Below are positions 25,092 through 32,874 of a DNA stretch of 64,000 bases, in pieces. The notes under the pieces were generated by a model. That model saw nothing but the letters and a program-made list of their open reading frames with translations, searched no databases and was not told the DNA's origin. Every line of letters begins with the position of its first letter. Within the stretch, counting starts at the first letter, position 1. The stretch spans positions 1 through 64,000 of the forward strand of contig JAICWY010000010.1 of the NCBI GenBank assembly GCA_025934645.1. Direction: 5' to 3'. Source of the DNA: Vulcanimicrobiia bacterium (lineage in GTDB: Bacteria > Vulcanimicrobiota > Vulcanimicrobiia > Vulcanimicrobiales > Vulcanimicrobiaceae). Made by a program: the position numbers and the translations under genes.

Positions 25092-25429
25092 CAGTATTGA
25101 ACCTTTCCGTCCGAGCCGACTTGCATGATCTCGTGGTACGGACGCTTCGCGAACTTCACGTCAAAGCAAAGGTATCCGGTGCGGCACCACGTTGTCGTCT
25201 GCTTTAGTCCCTCGTAGCTGCCTTGATCCGCAAGCTCGTCCGACAATTCAGCCACGCGCACGCGCGTGATTTGGCCTTTGATGGACGGCGCGAAATCGCC
25301 CATCACCGGCGCGACGTTATTGTTCATGACGGCGCGCGTAATCTTGTCCGCTTCGCGCTCGTTCTTATTCTGGAACGAACAAGCCGTCAAACTAAGCGCT
25401 GCGAGCGCCAGCGCCAGAAACCGTTTCAT
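25064..25429 (-). CDS. Small lipoprotein of unknown function
   Basis: A 121-residue protein with a lipoprotein signal MKRFLALALAALSLTACS (lipobox LTAC). The mature part is hydrophilic with aromatic residues near the end (YLCFDVKFAKRPYHEIMQ, YWWIHAAPQT). I do not recognise the family. It starts at ATG 25429, where it overlaps the 3' end of prfC by 38 bases and the start of the dehydratase gene by 28 bases. Such nested overlaps imply co-transcription. Confidence 0.78.
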   Translation of the reverse strand: MKRFLALALAALSLTACSFQNKNEREADKITRAVMNNNVAPVMGDFAPSIKGQITRVRVAELSDELADQGSYEGLKQTTTWCRTGYLCFDVKFAKRPYHEIMQVGSDGKVQYWWIHAAPQT

Positions 25430-27026
25430 CTTCACTCCCCCGATCGATAGCGGTGAAATCGATAAAGCGCAGTTTCGGATTCCATTCCTCGGCAAGCCGC
25501 AGACTCCACTCCGATTCGAAGAGCGCGACCGGGTTGCCGTCCCAATCCTCGACGAGTCTGGCATTCGACGGCAGCTGCGCGCGCGCGGCAGCGTCCGCAT
25601 CCCCGGCGATGCGGCGCGCCACCGAGTACGGCAGCGGTCCCATCACCGTTTTCACGTTGTACTCGGATTCCAGCCGGTACTTCGCGACCTCGAATTGCAG
25701 CGCACCGACCGCGGCGAGAACCGGTTCCGTCCGCGTCGATCCATACGGATACATGACCTGGATGGCGCCCTCTTCCCGCAGCTGTGCGATGCCCTTGCCG
25801 AACGATTTGTAACTGCCCGTGTCGATACTCCGGACGCTGGCAAAATGTTCCGGAGCGAACGAGGGTACGCGTTCGAACTGCACGTCGCGGCCTTCGCAGA
25901 GTGTGTCGCCGATCGCGAATACACCCGGATTGGCCAGGCCGACCACGTCGCCCGCGTACGCCGCTTCCAGCGACTCGCGCTCGCTTGCGAACAAACGCAT
26001 CGCGCGCGAAAGACGCACTTCTTTTCCGGTGCGCGTGTTCCGCACCGTCATGTCACGCTCGAATTTGCCGGAGCAAACGCGCACGAAAGCGACGCGATCG
26101 CGGTGACGCGGATCCATGTTCGCTTGAATCTTGAAGACGAAACCGGAAAACTGCTCGCGCGTGGGCTCGACGGGTTCACCTTCGGAAAGGCGCGGCACCG
26201 GCGGCGGGCTCATCTTCACGAACTCGTCCAAGAAGAGTTGCACGCCGAAGTTCGTGACGGCGCTGCCGAAGAAGACCGGCGTCACGTCGCCGCTCAGCAT
26301 CGCTTCACGTTCGAAACCGGCGCCGGCGCCCTCGAGCAGTTCCAGTCCGTCGCGGAATTCGCCGTACGATTGCTCGTCCATCAGTTCGCGGATCTGCGGA
26401 TCGTCCACACTGGCGACTTGCACGTTCGCGCGCTTGGCGCCGTGGGCGCTGCGCTCGAAAAGATGCACTTGGTGCGAATGGCGGTCGTACACGCCTTTGA
26501 ATGACGGCCCGCTGCCGAGCGGCCAATTCATCGGGAAAGCGCCGATCCCCAGCACGCTCTCCAATTCGTCGAGCAACTCCAACGGGTCGCGGCTCGGACG
26601 GTCCATTTTGTTCACGAACGTGAAGAGCGGAATGCGCCGCGCGCGGCAGATCGCAAAGAGCTTTTTCGTTTGCGGCTCGACGCCCTTAGCGGCGTCGATC
26701 AACATGACTGCGCTGTCCGCAGCAAGCAGCGTGCGGTACGTGTCCTCGCCGAAATCTTGGTGGCCCGGCGTGTCGAGCAGATTTACGGTGAAGCCGTTGT
26801 ACGGGAACTGCAGCACGGTAGACGTGATCGAAATCCCGCGCTGCTTCTCGAGCTCCATCCAGTCGCTGGTCGCAGCGCGCTGCGCGCGGCGCGCGGAAAC
26901 TTGCCCCGCAGTCTGAATCGCTCCGCCGTACAGCAGCAGTTTTTCGGTCAGCGTCGTCTTGCCGGCATCCGGATGCGAAATGATCGCAAACGTGCGCCGC
27001 TTTTCTACTTCTTCTTGAATAGACAT
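25392..27026 (-). CDS. prfC: Peptide chain release factor 3
   Basis: A translational GTPase that recycles RF1/RF2 after peptide release. The 544-residue length is usual. GTPase motifs are G1 SHPDAGKTTLTEKLL, G2 region KQRGISITST, G3 DTPGHQDFGEDTYR and G4 FVNKMDRPSRDPLELLDELE. The RF3-specific C-terminal part includes VGALQFEVAKYRLESEYNVK, then MGPLPYSVAR. The ATG at 27026 is followed by SIQEEVEKRRTFAIISHPDA. A cluster of palindromes lies 33-66 bases upstream. It heads a minus-strand run of overlapping genes ending at 22843. Confidence 0.95.
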   Translation of the reverse strand: MSIQEEVEKRRTFAIISHPDAGKTTLTEKLLLYGGAIQTAGQVSARRAQRAATSDWMELEKQRGISITSTVLQFPYNGFTVNLLDTPGHQDFGEDTYRTLLAADSAVMLIDAAKGVEPQTKKLFAICRARRIPLFTFVNKMDRPSRDPLELLDELESVLGIGAFPMNWPLGSGPSFKGVYDRHSHQVHLFERSAHGAKRANVQVASVDDPQIRELMDEQSYGEFRDGLELLEGAGAGFEREAMLSGDVTPVFFGSAVTNFGVQLFLDEFVKMSPPPVPRLSEGEPVEPTREQFSGFVFKIQANMDPRHRDRVAFVRVCSGKFERDMTVRNTRTGKEVRLSRAMRLFASERESLEAAYAGDVVGLANPGVFAIGDTLCEGRDVQFERVPSFAPEHFASVRSIDTGSYKSFGKGIAQLREEGAIQVMYPYGSTRTEPVLAAVGALQFEVAKYRLESEYNVKTVMGPLPYSVARRIAGDADAAARAQLPSNARLVEDWDGNPVALFESEWSLRLAEEWNPKLRFIDFTAIDRGSEDETVSGAGARSA

Positions 27027-27058
27027 TTTAAAAGGCGCTGCGGCCTAGCCTCCGCGCC

Positions 27059-27092
27059 CCCCATCGCGATGGGGCCCCCATGGTCACCATGG
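27059..27092. promoter_or_regulatory. Stacked palindromes upstream of prfC
   Basis: Three abutting dyads: CCCCATCGCGATGGGG (27059-27074), GGGGCCCC (27071-27078) and CCATGGTCACCATGG (27078-27092). They lie between the end of the 27113 gene and the prfC start. They may form a terminator for the upstream gene, an operator or a structured leader. No run of T follows. Confidence 0.4.
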
Positions 27093-27112
27093 CGCCTACA
27101 TATTTTCTCAAC

Positions 27113-27613
27113 TTATAGTCTCCCCGTGGGCGCCCCGATGATGCGATAAACCCGTAATTCGTAGCCGCCGTCGCTGCCGCGCAGCAGTGCGACCTTGCCC
27201 GGCGCGGTGTAGAGCCGGGCCTGCGGCGGGATACGCATGTGGTCCGTGCCGCGGTCGACGAACACCTGCGCGCCCTGCACGTGCAGCGTGCAATCATCGT
27301 AGCGGAGCGTCGCAGGCGGACGCACCATCTGCGAACCTGCCGGCAAGTGCGCGAGCATGTAGGAAAGCTCCGGTCCGGTGGATTTGCTCTGCTGATCGAA
27401 ACATTCCGGAAGTGCGGAAAGCGCCCACGGCGCGTCTCCGGTGACGCCGGCAGCCTTTCGCGTGCCGGCCGGCGCAGGCTGTGCCGCTTTGGGCGGCACT
27501 TTCACGTACACCGATTTAATTTTGAGCGCGATTTTGCCGGGGTTCACATACCCCGACACGACCGCGAATGCCAGCACGACGACGACCGTCGCGATGACGT
27601 AGTATCTAAGCAG
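27113..27613 (-). CDS. Membrane-anchored hypothetical protein
   Basis: A protein of unknown function with an N-terminal membrane anchor and an extracytoplasmic domain. The domain includes SVYVKVPPKAAQPAPAG and two cysteines (LPECFDQQ, DDCTLHVQG). The first canonical start, GTG 27577, leaves only a truncated hydrophobic stretch. Upstream sequence in frame completes a full segment (LLRYYVIATVVVVLAFAVVS), but no ATG, GTG or TTG precedes it before an in-frame stop. CTG at 27611-27613 is the likely alternative and overlaps the end of the GH130 gene by 8 bases, giving 166 residues. The ribosome site is weak. Confidence 0.62.
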   Translation of the reverse strand: MLRYYVIATVVVVLAFAVVSGYVNPGKIALKIKSVYVKVPPKAAQPAPAGTRKAAGVTGDAPWALSALPECFDQQSKSTGPELSYMLAHLPAGSQMVRPPATLRYDDCTLHVQGAQVFVDRGTDHMRIPPQARLYTAPGKVALLRGSDGGYELRVYRIIGAPTGRL

Positions 27614-28706
27614 CGCTTTCGGCGGGTTCGCGCGCGCCTTTGGGTTCGCCCAGCGTCATGCGCGCGGCGCCGATAGACCAATCCGCCATGCCGTAATAGA
27701 AATCGAAAACGCGCTCGCCCAGATCCGGACGCGGATCGATCGCCGTCGGGAAGACGACGTTGTCCACGATGCCGCGCAGTTCGCTCTCCGACTCCGGCGC
27801 GAGGACCGGACGCGGCGAGCGGTACACAATCTTGTGCGGGTGCTCGAGATCGTGAATCATGATGCCGGCGCTGTAGCGCAGCTTCGGTTTGGTTTGCGTG
27901 TGATCGATCACGTCCACCGCATGGTAGAGCGACATCCAGCCTTCCGCAATGCGCACGGGCGGCGTGCCCGCGCCGAGCTTGAGCGAACCCCATTGCGCGT
28001 CGGGCGACATCACGAGCACGCTCTCGTGCACGTCCAAGATGGCGTTCAGGTCGTCGAGCACGGGCTCCAGCGGAATGTACGCCATCCGGATCGATTCGCG
28101 GTCCTTGAACGGCATGCGTTCGATCATCGGAATCGCCGCGCGACCGTCGACCGCGGAAAGATGCAACATCGGACGATGGTAGAGCGCCAACGAGAGCACG
28201 CCTCGCGGCGAGAGTACCGGCTCCGGGAAGAACGCGGCATCTTTATCATCGCCGATGTGCATGCCCGGTTTGTCGAAATGCAGTAGGCCGATGCGCGTCC
28301 ACTGCACCGCGTCTGTGGAAACGGCCACCGCGATGCGCGGACCTTGCGGACCGAAGGCGGTGTACGCCATCACGTATTTGTCGAGCGCTTCGATGAACGT
28401 GACGCGCGGATCTTCGCAGCCGTATCCCGGATGCGGACGTAACTCGTACGGCGCTTCGGGATCCAGCGCGAAGCCGTCCCGCTGAAACGCGAAACGGTCG
28501 CCGTGCGCACGGGCCTTCACCAGGCCGACGCGCGAAATATTGCCGCGCGCTACGTCGCGCGGATACATGATCAACTGTCCGTCGCGCGTGCGCGCGGACG
28601 CGGGGTTTAGCGTACCTTCGGCTTCCGCGGGATCGCCGGACGGTTCGAGAACCAGTCCCAGACGCTCCACGTGTACGTCGAATGCAATCGCTTCGTGTGC
28701 CAGCAT
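27606..28706 (-). CDS. GH130-family glycoside phosphorylase/hydrolase (mannoside-type)
   Basis: A 366-residue five-bladed propeller of the GH130 type. Such enzymes phosphorolyse beta-mannosides, including beta-1,4-mannosyl-GlcNAc, releasing mannose 1-phosphate. Marks include GTLNPASARTRDGQLIMYPR, PHPGYGCEDPRVTFIEALDK (catalytic aspartate region), HIGDDKDAAFFPEPVLSPRG and EGWMSLYHAVDVIDH. No signal peptide is seen, so it acts in the cytoplasm. It starts at ATG 28706, joined to the alr stop as TGATG. A TTG immediately upstream is also in frame. Confidence 0.86.
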   Translation of the reverse strand: MLAHEAIAFDVHVERLGLVLEPSGDPAEAEGTLNPASARTRDGQLIMYPRDVARGNISRVGLVKARAHGDRFAFQRDGFALDPEAPYELRPHPGYGCEDPRVTFIEALDKYVMAYTAFGPQGPRIAVAVSTDAVQWTRIGLLHFDKPGMHIGDDKDAAFFPEPVLSPRGVLSLALYHRPMLHLSAVDGRAAIPMIERMPFKDRESIRMAYIPLEPVLDDLNAILDVHESVLVMSPDAQWGSLKLGAGTPPVRIAEGWMSLYHAVDVIDHTQTKPKLRYSAGIMIHDLEHPHKIVYRSPRPVLAPESESELRGIVDNVVFPTAIDPRPDLGERVFDFYYGMADWSIGAARMTLGEPKGAREPAESAA

Positions 28707-29725
28707 CAAACCTCTATAGAAACGCCGTTGGCGCGTGCGCAGTTACCGAAAGCCGTTACGATTTCGTGAGGCAGACGGCCGCACTGTGCGGCAAACGCGT
28801 CTAAGCTTCGCGAACGATCCAAAAGCGTAACGGAATCGCCGGCGTCATTCAAACGCGTGACTTGCACGGTGACGTACTGCATGCCAACCGATAGAATATC
28901 GTCCGCTCCGGCCAGACTCTTAGGCACACCGTCGGCATAGCCGCAACGCGCGGTCGCAATGCTCTGAGCCATTGGGAGCATGGTACCCCCATATCCCACG
29001 CGCGTCCCGGCGGCATGGCGCTCCACGCGCACTACGGGAGCTACGACTCTTATCGCACATTGCACGCCCGGTACGGAGGCGCCGCCCGTCGCTCCGAAGA
29101 GCCCCACGCCCACCCGCACGCTCGTTCCGGGGGCGCCCGAGGCCAGTGGAATCGTGCTCGCCGCGTCCGTTCCGGCCACGCGCACGCCGGCCGCTTCGAA
29201 TGCGCGCAGCGCCTCGTGGAAGATCTGCATTTGTTCTTCGCGCGCGTCAATATCCGTAATGTGCGTCCAGGCTTGAACCTCAACTCCGGCGGCCGCGAGC
29301 GCGGGCGCGAACGACTTCAGCTCTTCGAGCGAAAGGCCGCTCCAGCCGGCAGCGGGACGGATACCTACGCGCAGCCGCAGCGGCGCACCCATCCCTTCCA
29401 GAACCGCCACGGCAACTTCCAGCTCGGTAACGGTGGTGATCGTCGGGATGCCGCCCGAGCGCAGTACCTCGGCGAGCCGGTCCGGGGCGACCGCGCCGAG
29501 GATGACGACCGGCAGATTGGTGAGCGCCCGAACCTCGCGCAGTTCATCGGCATCGGCCACGCAGAAGGCCTCCGCGACGCCCTCGCAGGCGCGCACCATC
29601 GGCGCGTAACCCCAGCCATACCCATCGCCCTTCACGACCGCCCACAGAGGCACGCCGGCGAAGGCACGCCAGGCCTGAGCGTTCGCGCGCACCTGCGCTT
29701 CGTCGAGCGAGATTGCGGGACGCAT
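28706..29725 (-). CDS. alr: Alanine racemase
   Basis: Interconverts L- and D-alanine for peptidoglycan synthesis. 339 residues, a little shorter than most. The PLP lysine is in PLWAVVKGDGYGWGYAPMV, close to the family's VKADAYGHG, and the second catalytic tyrosine is in GTRVGYGGTM, with CGYADGVPKSL following. The ATG at 29725 forms a TAATG junction with the preceding lipoprotein gene. A long frame continues upstream in the window but encodes no family sequence. Placing a cell-wall racemase beside GH130 is not a standard arrangement. Confidence 0.92.
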   Translation of the reverse strand: MRPAISLDEAQVRANAQAWRAFAGVPLWAVVKGDGYGWGYAPMVRACEGVAEAFCVADADELREVRALTNLPVVILGAVAPDRLAEVLRSGGIPTITTVTELEVAVAVLEGMGAPLRLRVGIRPAAGWSGLSLEELKSFAPALAAAGVEVQAWTHITDIDAREEQMQIFHEALRAFEAAGVRVAGTDAASTIPLASGAPGTSVRVGVGLFGATGGASVPGVQCAIRVVAPVVRVERHAAGTRVGYGGTMLPMAQSIATARCGYADGVPKSLAGADDILSVGMQYVTVQVTRLNDAGDSVTLLDRSRSLDAFAAQCGRLPHEIVTAFGNCARANGVSIEV

Positions 29726-30165
29726 TACGGCAGCGTGGTCACGGCGACGGGCTCGTCGCCGGGCGTCACGACCTCGACCCTTGCGCCGCGCCGGTACGCC
29801 GAGTTCGGCACGATCCACAAGGTGTACGTCCGGTACCGGTCCGATGGCTCGCCGCCGCTCGCCGGCGCCTGCTCGAACGCGACGACGCGCACGCCGCCGG
29901 GATTGGCGCGAATCGATTCGATGATCTGTCTGTAGCCGCTGCGATCGTGCGGCCCCATGAGCAACACTACGGCGAATTCGTTCCGGTAACGCACCGGCGC
30001 ATGAATCCCGAGCCGTTCGAGCGAGGGCGTATCGCGCACGATTGCGATCTCGTTGCCCCCCAAGACAGGCGTAGTGCCGGTTCTGAGCGTTTGCACGCGC
30101 ACGTCGCGGCATGCCGTGAGCAACAGCAGAGCAAGCAGAGGCCAAAGACGTCTTACGGGGGACAC
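29725..30165 (-). CDS. Putative lipoprotein of unknown function
   Basis: A 146-residue protein starting at GTG 30165. The leader SPVRRLWPLLALLLLTACRD ends in lipobox LTAC. The mature domain has regular alternation (RNEFAVVLLMGPHDRSGYRQ, RTYTLWIVPNSAYRRGARVE) like a small beta-sandwich. It resembles protease-inhibitor-like lipoproteins only loosely, and I do not assign a function. It is the first gene of the run alr, GH130, 27113, and is divergent from the gene at 30231. Confidence 0.72.
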   Translation of the reverse strand: MSPVRRLWPLLALLLLTACRDVRVQTLRTGTTPVLGGNEIAIVRDTPSLERLGIHAPVRYRNEFAVVLLMGPHDRSGYRQIIESIRANPGGVRVVAFEQAPASGGEPSDRYRTYTLWIVPNSAYRRGARVEVVTPGDEPVAVTTLP

Positions 30166-30230
30166 GCGCAGGGCGTTCGCGCTGTTGTCACGGGGCGCCC
30201 TGCGGGTGCATTCTATAAGGAGCAGCGGAG

Positions 30231-30977
30231 GTGACCATGCTCGACCGGATGGTCCTAGTCGCCGCGTTGACGGCGAGCGCGCTCCCGAGCCCCGCGCCCT
30301 CACCGCAAGCGCCGGCCTTAAAAACGATTGCCAGCGTGCGGGCATCGATGCGCTGTGCTGACATTATCACGCACGCGAATAGCGCGATAGACAAAACGCT
30401 CAATAACGACGCGGTTATCAGCCAGACGATCACGACGCTGCGCCTCACGAATCTTGACGACAGCAACGACATCCGCCGGCGCAACAACCTCAATGCACTC
30501 GGCGATCTGGCTAAAACGCTGATGCAGCAGGCGCGCTCGGGCGACGACGAAGTGAAACGCTTGCGCGCGATGGCGAAGCAAACGAAAGATTCGGATGCCG
30601 CGAAGGCCCTGGCGGATTTCGCAAACGAACTCGGCGGGGCGCTTTGGAGTCAGCAAAAGATCGCGCGCGACATGAACGGCTTTTTGGCGTACGTCGATTT
30701 TCACGACATGTCCCAGTTTAGCGAAGCCGATCAGAATATGAACAGCGCCGTGTTCGGCGTGAAAGATCCGCTCGTTCAGAACCCGCCGGAATTCAACCCG
30801 GCGCGCGACGGACAGCCCGGATGGCGGCCTGCGGCCCTCGGACACGACGCAACCGACCCGACGCCCGGTCAGCAAGCGAAATGGGCCGCCGACGACTTTC
30901 AGAAGCGCATCCCGGATATCGTCATTGACGAAAATCATGCTGCCGCGCACGTAGAGCCCGCGCTGTCCGGCTGTTAA
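30231..30977 (+). CDS. Exported hypothetical protein
   Basis: A 248-residue protein with an N-terminal hydrophobic leader (LDRMVLVAALTASALPSPAP). The mature part is mostly helical and charged (DEVKRLRAMAKQTKDSDAAK, LADFANELGGALWSQQKIAR) with a proline-rich C-terminal third. I do not recognise the family. GTG 30231 and ATG 30237 are both possible starts; AAGGAG at about 30218 and GGAGG at 30228 serve them. It is divergent from the lipoprotein gene at 30165. Confidence 0.7.
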   Translation: MTMLDRMVLVAALTASALPSPAPSPQAPALKTIASVRASMRCADIITHANSAIDKTLNNDAVISQTITTLRLTNLDDSNDIRRRNNLNALGDLAKTLMQQARSGDDEVKRLRAMAKQTKDSDAAKALADFANELGGALWSQQKIARDMNGFLAYVDFHDMSQFSEADQNMNSAVFGVKDPLVQNPPEFNPARDGQPGWRPAALGHDATDPTPGQQAKWAADDFQKRIPDIVIDENHAAAHVEPALSGC

Positions 30978-31030
30978 AGCGCGGTTCAGCGACAAAGTCA
31001 TTGTCCGGAGGGATAGCCTTCCGATAGACT

Positions 31031-31954
31031 TTGAGTCTAGTGAAGATTCTTGGGCGTCTCAGTCTGGCGGCGGTCATCGTCGCATACGGCGAGGTGATGC
31101 TGGGCAGCTGGACCCGCATCAACGGCGCGGGGATGACCTGCCCCGATTATCCGCTGTGCCACGGGGAGTTCATCCCCTCCATGGGCGGAGGCACCGTTTG
31201 GGAATGGACTCACCGCCTGACGGCCGCGCTCTTATCGCTGCTGGTCCTTGGCGTGCTGTTCCTGGCCTGGCGACTGCGCAAAAGTGCAGCATTCGTCGCC
31301 CCTGCAGGCATCGTGATCGCCGCGCTCTTTGCGTTTCAAGTATTCCTGGGCGCAGCCACTGTCCACTTATCAAATAGTCCGATGTCGGTCGTTTGGCATT
31401 GGGGCACGGCAATGGCGTTCGTCGCCTCACTGAGCGCGATGGCGATCTTTGCGTTCGCCGCGTCGCGGGGCCCGGCGGCGGCCCGAAACGACGTGCGTCA
31501 CCGCGGCATCATCCTGGGCGCGCTCGTCGGCACGGCGCTCGTCGCGTTCGCCACGATGTGCATCGGCGCGTACGTGAGCTCCAGCGGCGCAGGCCTCGCG
31601 TGCGTCGACATTCCGGGTTGCGCGGGAAATGCCGTGGTATATACGCCGGGACAGAACGTGCAAATGCTTCACCGCTTCGTAGCCGCCGCGTGCTTGCTGT
31701 GCGCTGTTGCGGCATTCGGCTTATCGTGGACGCTGGGCGCGGCCGCACGCGTGCGCGCCGCGGTTTCCGTCGCGCTCGGTCTCGTCTTCGTGCAGATTCT
31801 TCTGGGCCTTCTGAACGTAGCGTTCCGTTTGCCGCTCGATCTGCGTGAAGCACACGCGGCGAATGCGGCGCTGGTTTTCCTCTCATTCGTCTGCGCGGCG
31901 GTCTTCGCATCGCTCGAAGGCGCTCGCGTGCACGCGAACGTGCGCGTTTCATGA
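31031..31954 (+). CDS. ctaA: Heme A synthase (COX15/CtaA)
   Basis: An inner-membrane enzyme oxidising the C8 methyl of heme O to make heme A. 307 residues with eight predicted helices. Family marks are GSWTRINGAGMTCPDYPLCH, the heme-ligand EWTHRLTAALLSLL, the HWGTAMAF helix and a second-half repeat with GAYVSSSGAGLACVDIPGC and QMLHRFVAA. TTG 31031 or GTG 31040 may start it. It overlaps ctaB as ATGA, and supplies the cofactor for the oxidase encoded at 36.5-40.4 kb. Confidence 0.93.
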   Translation: MSLVKILGRLSLAAVIVAYGEVMLGSWTRINGAGMTCPDYPLCHGEFIPSMGGGTVWEWTHRLTAALLSLLVLGVLFLAWRLRKSAAFVAPAGIVIAALFAFQVFLGAATVHLSNSPMSVVWHWGTAMAFVASLSAMAIFAFAASRGPAAARNDVRHRGIILGALVGTALVAFATMCIGAYVSSSGAGLACVDIPGCAGNAVVYTPGQNVQMLHRFVAAACLLCAVAAFGLSWTLGAAARVRAAVSVALGLVFVQILLGLLNVAFRLPLDLREAHAANAALVFLSFVCAAVFASLEGARVHANVRVS

Positions 31955-32871
31955 GTACGGCGCTGACCCGCGTTGAAGGGGTCGCGCCTGCGCGCGCTGC
32001 GGGTTGGCTCGGTCTGTTCGGCGATTATTACGAGCTAGGCAAACCGCGCATCATGTATCTGCTGCTGATCACCACGGCGGCAGCGATGGTCATGGCCGCG
32101 CGCGGCATCCCGAATCTTCCGCTGTTCGGCTGGACGATGATCGCGGGCGCGCTCGCCGCAATGTCCGCAGGCACGCTGAACTGCGTGTACGACGTCGACA
32201 TCGACCGGCTGATGCGCCGCACGAGCTCCCGGCCGCTGCCGGCCGGACGCATCTCGGTCCTCGCCGCGACCACGCACGCATGTGTGATGGGCGTGCTCTC
32301 GTTCTCGATCTTTTACTTCCGCGTGAATCACTTGGCGGCGTGGCTTTCGCTTGCGGGCAATGTGTATTACGTGGTTCTCTACACGATGCTGCTCAAGCGC
32401 CGCACGCCGCAGAACATCGTGATCGGAGGCGCCGCCGGATCGATTCCGCCGCTCGTCGGATGGGCCGCGGTCACCGGCTCGATCGGATGGCCGGCGATCG
32501 CGCTGTTCGCAATCATTTTCTTCTGGACGCCGCCGCATTTTTGGGCGCTCGCGCTGATGACCGAAACCGACTACGGGAAAGCCGGCATTCCGATGCTGCC
32601 CAATGTGTACGGCGACAAGCGCACGAAGCGCGAGATCTTCGCGTACACCGCGATCCTTGCAATCGGATCGGTCGCGCTTTTCTTCCCGCTGCACGTCATG
32701 GGCTGGATTTACGGCGTTGCGGCGGCCGCGCTCGGCGGCTCATTTTTGTGGCACGCCTGGCGCGTGCTGCATGATGATTCGCGAGTCGCGGCGCGCAAAA
32801 TGTTCTTGTTCTCGCTGCTGTATCTTGCGCTGATCTGCGCGTTCATGGTGATAGACCGGATCGTCTTGTAA
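31951..32871 (+). CDS. ctaB: Protoheme IX farnesyltransferase (heme O synthase)
   Basis: A UbiA-family membrane prenyltransferase joining a farnesyl group to protoheme IX. 306 residues, about nine helices. The two aspartate-rich motifs are NCVYDVDIDRLMRRTSSRPL and, later, ALMTETDYGKAGIPMLPNVY. It starts at ATG 31951, coupled to ctaA. Together with ctaA it makes heme A. The MFS gene follows after 3 bases, so the operon may continue. Confidence 0.95.
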   Translation: MSTALTRVEGVAPARAAGWLGLFGDYYELGKPRIMYLLLITTAAAMVMAARGIPNLPLFGWTMIAGALAAMSAGTLNCVYDVDIDRLMRRTSSRPLPAGRISVLAATTHACVMGVLSFSIFYFRVNHLAAWLSLAGNVYYVVLYTMLLKRRTPQNIVIGGAAGSIPPLVGWAAVTGSIGWPAIALFAIIFFWTPPHFWALALMTETDYGKAGIPMLPNVYGDKRTKREIFAYTAILAIGSVALFFPLHVMGWIYGVAAAALGGSFLWHAWRVLHDDSRVAARKMFLFSLLYLALICAFMVIDRIVL

Positions 32872-32874
32872 CCG

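Noticed and set aside
29726-30145. Upstream extension of the alanine racemase frame
   Set aside because: It overlaps a lipoprotein gene and lacks racemase motifs; the ATG at 29725 with a TAATG junction is better.
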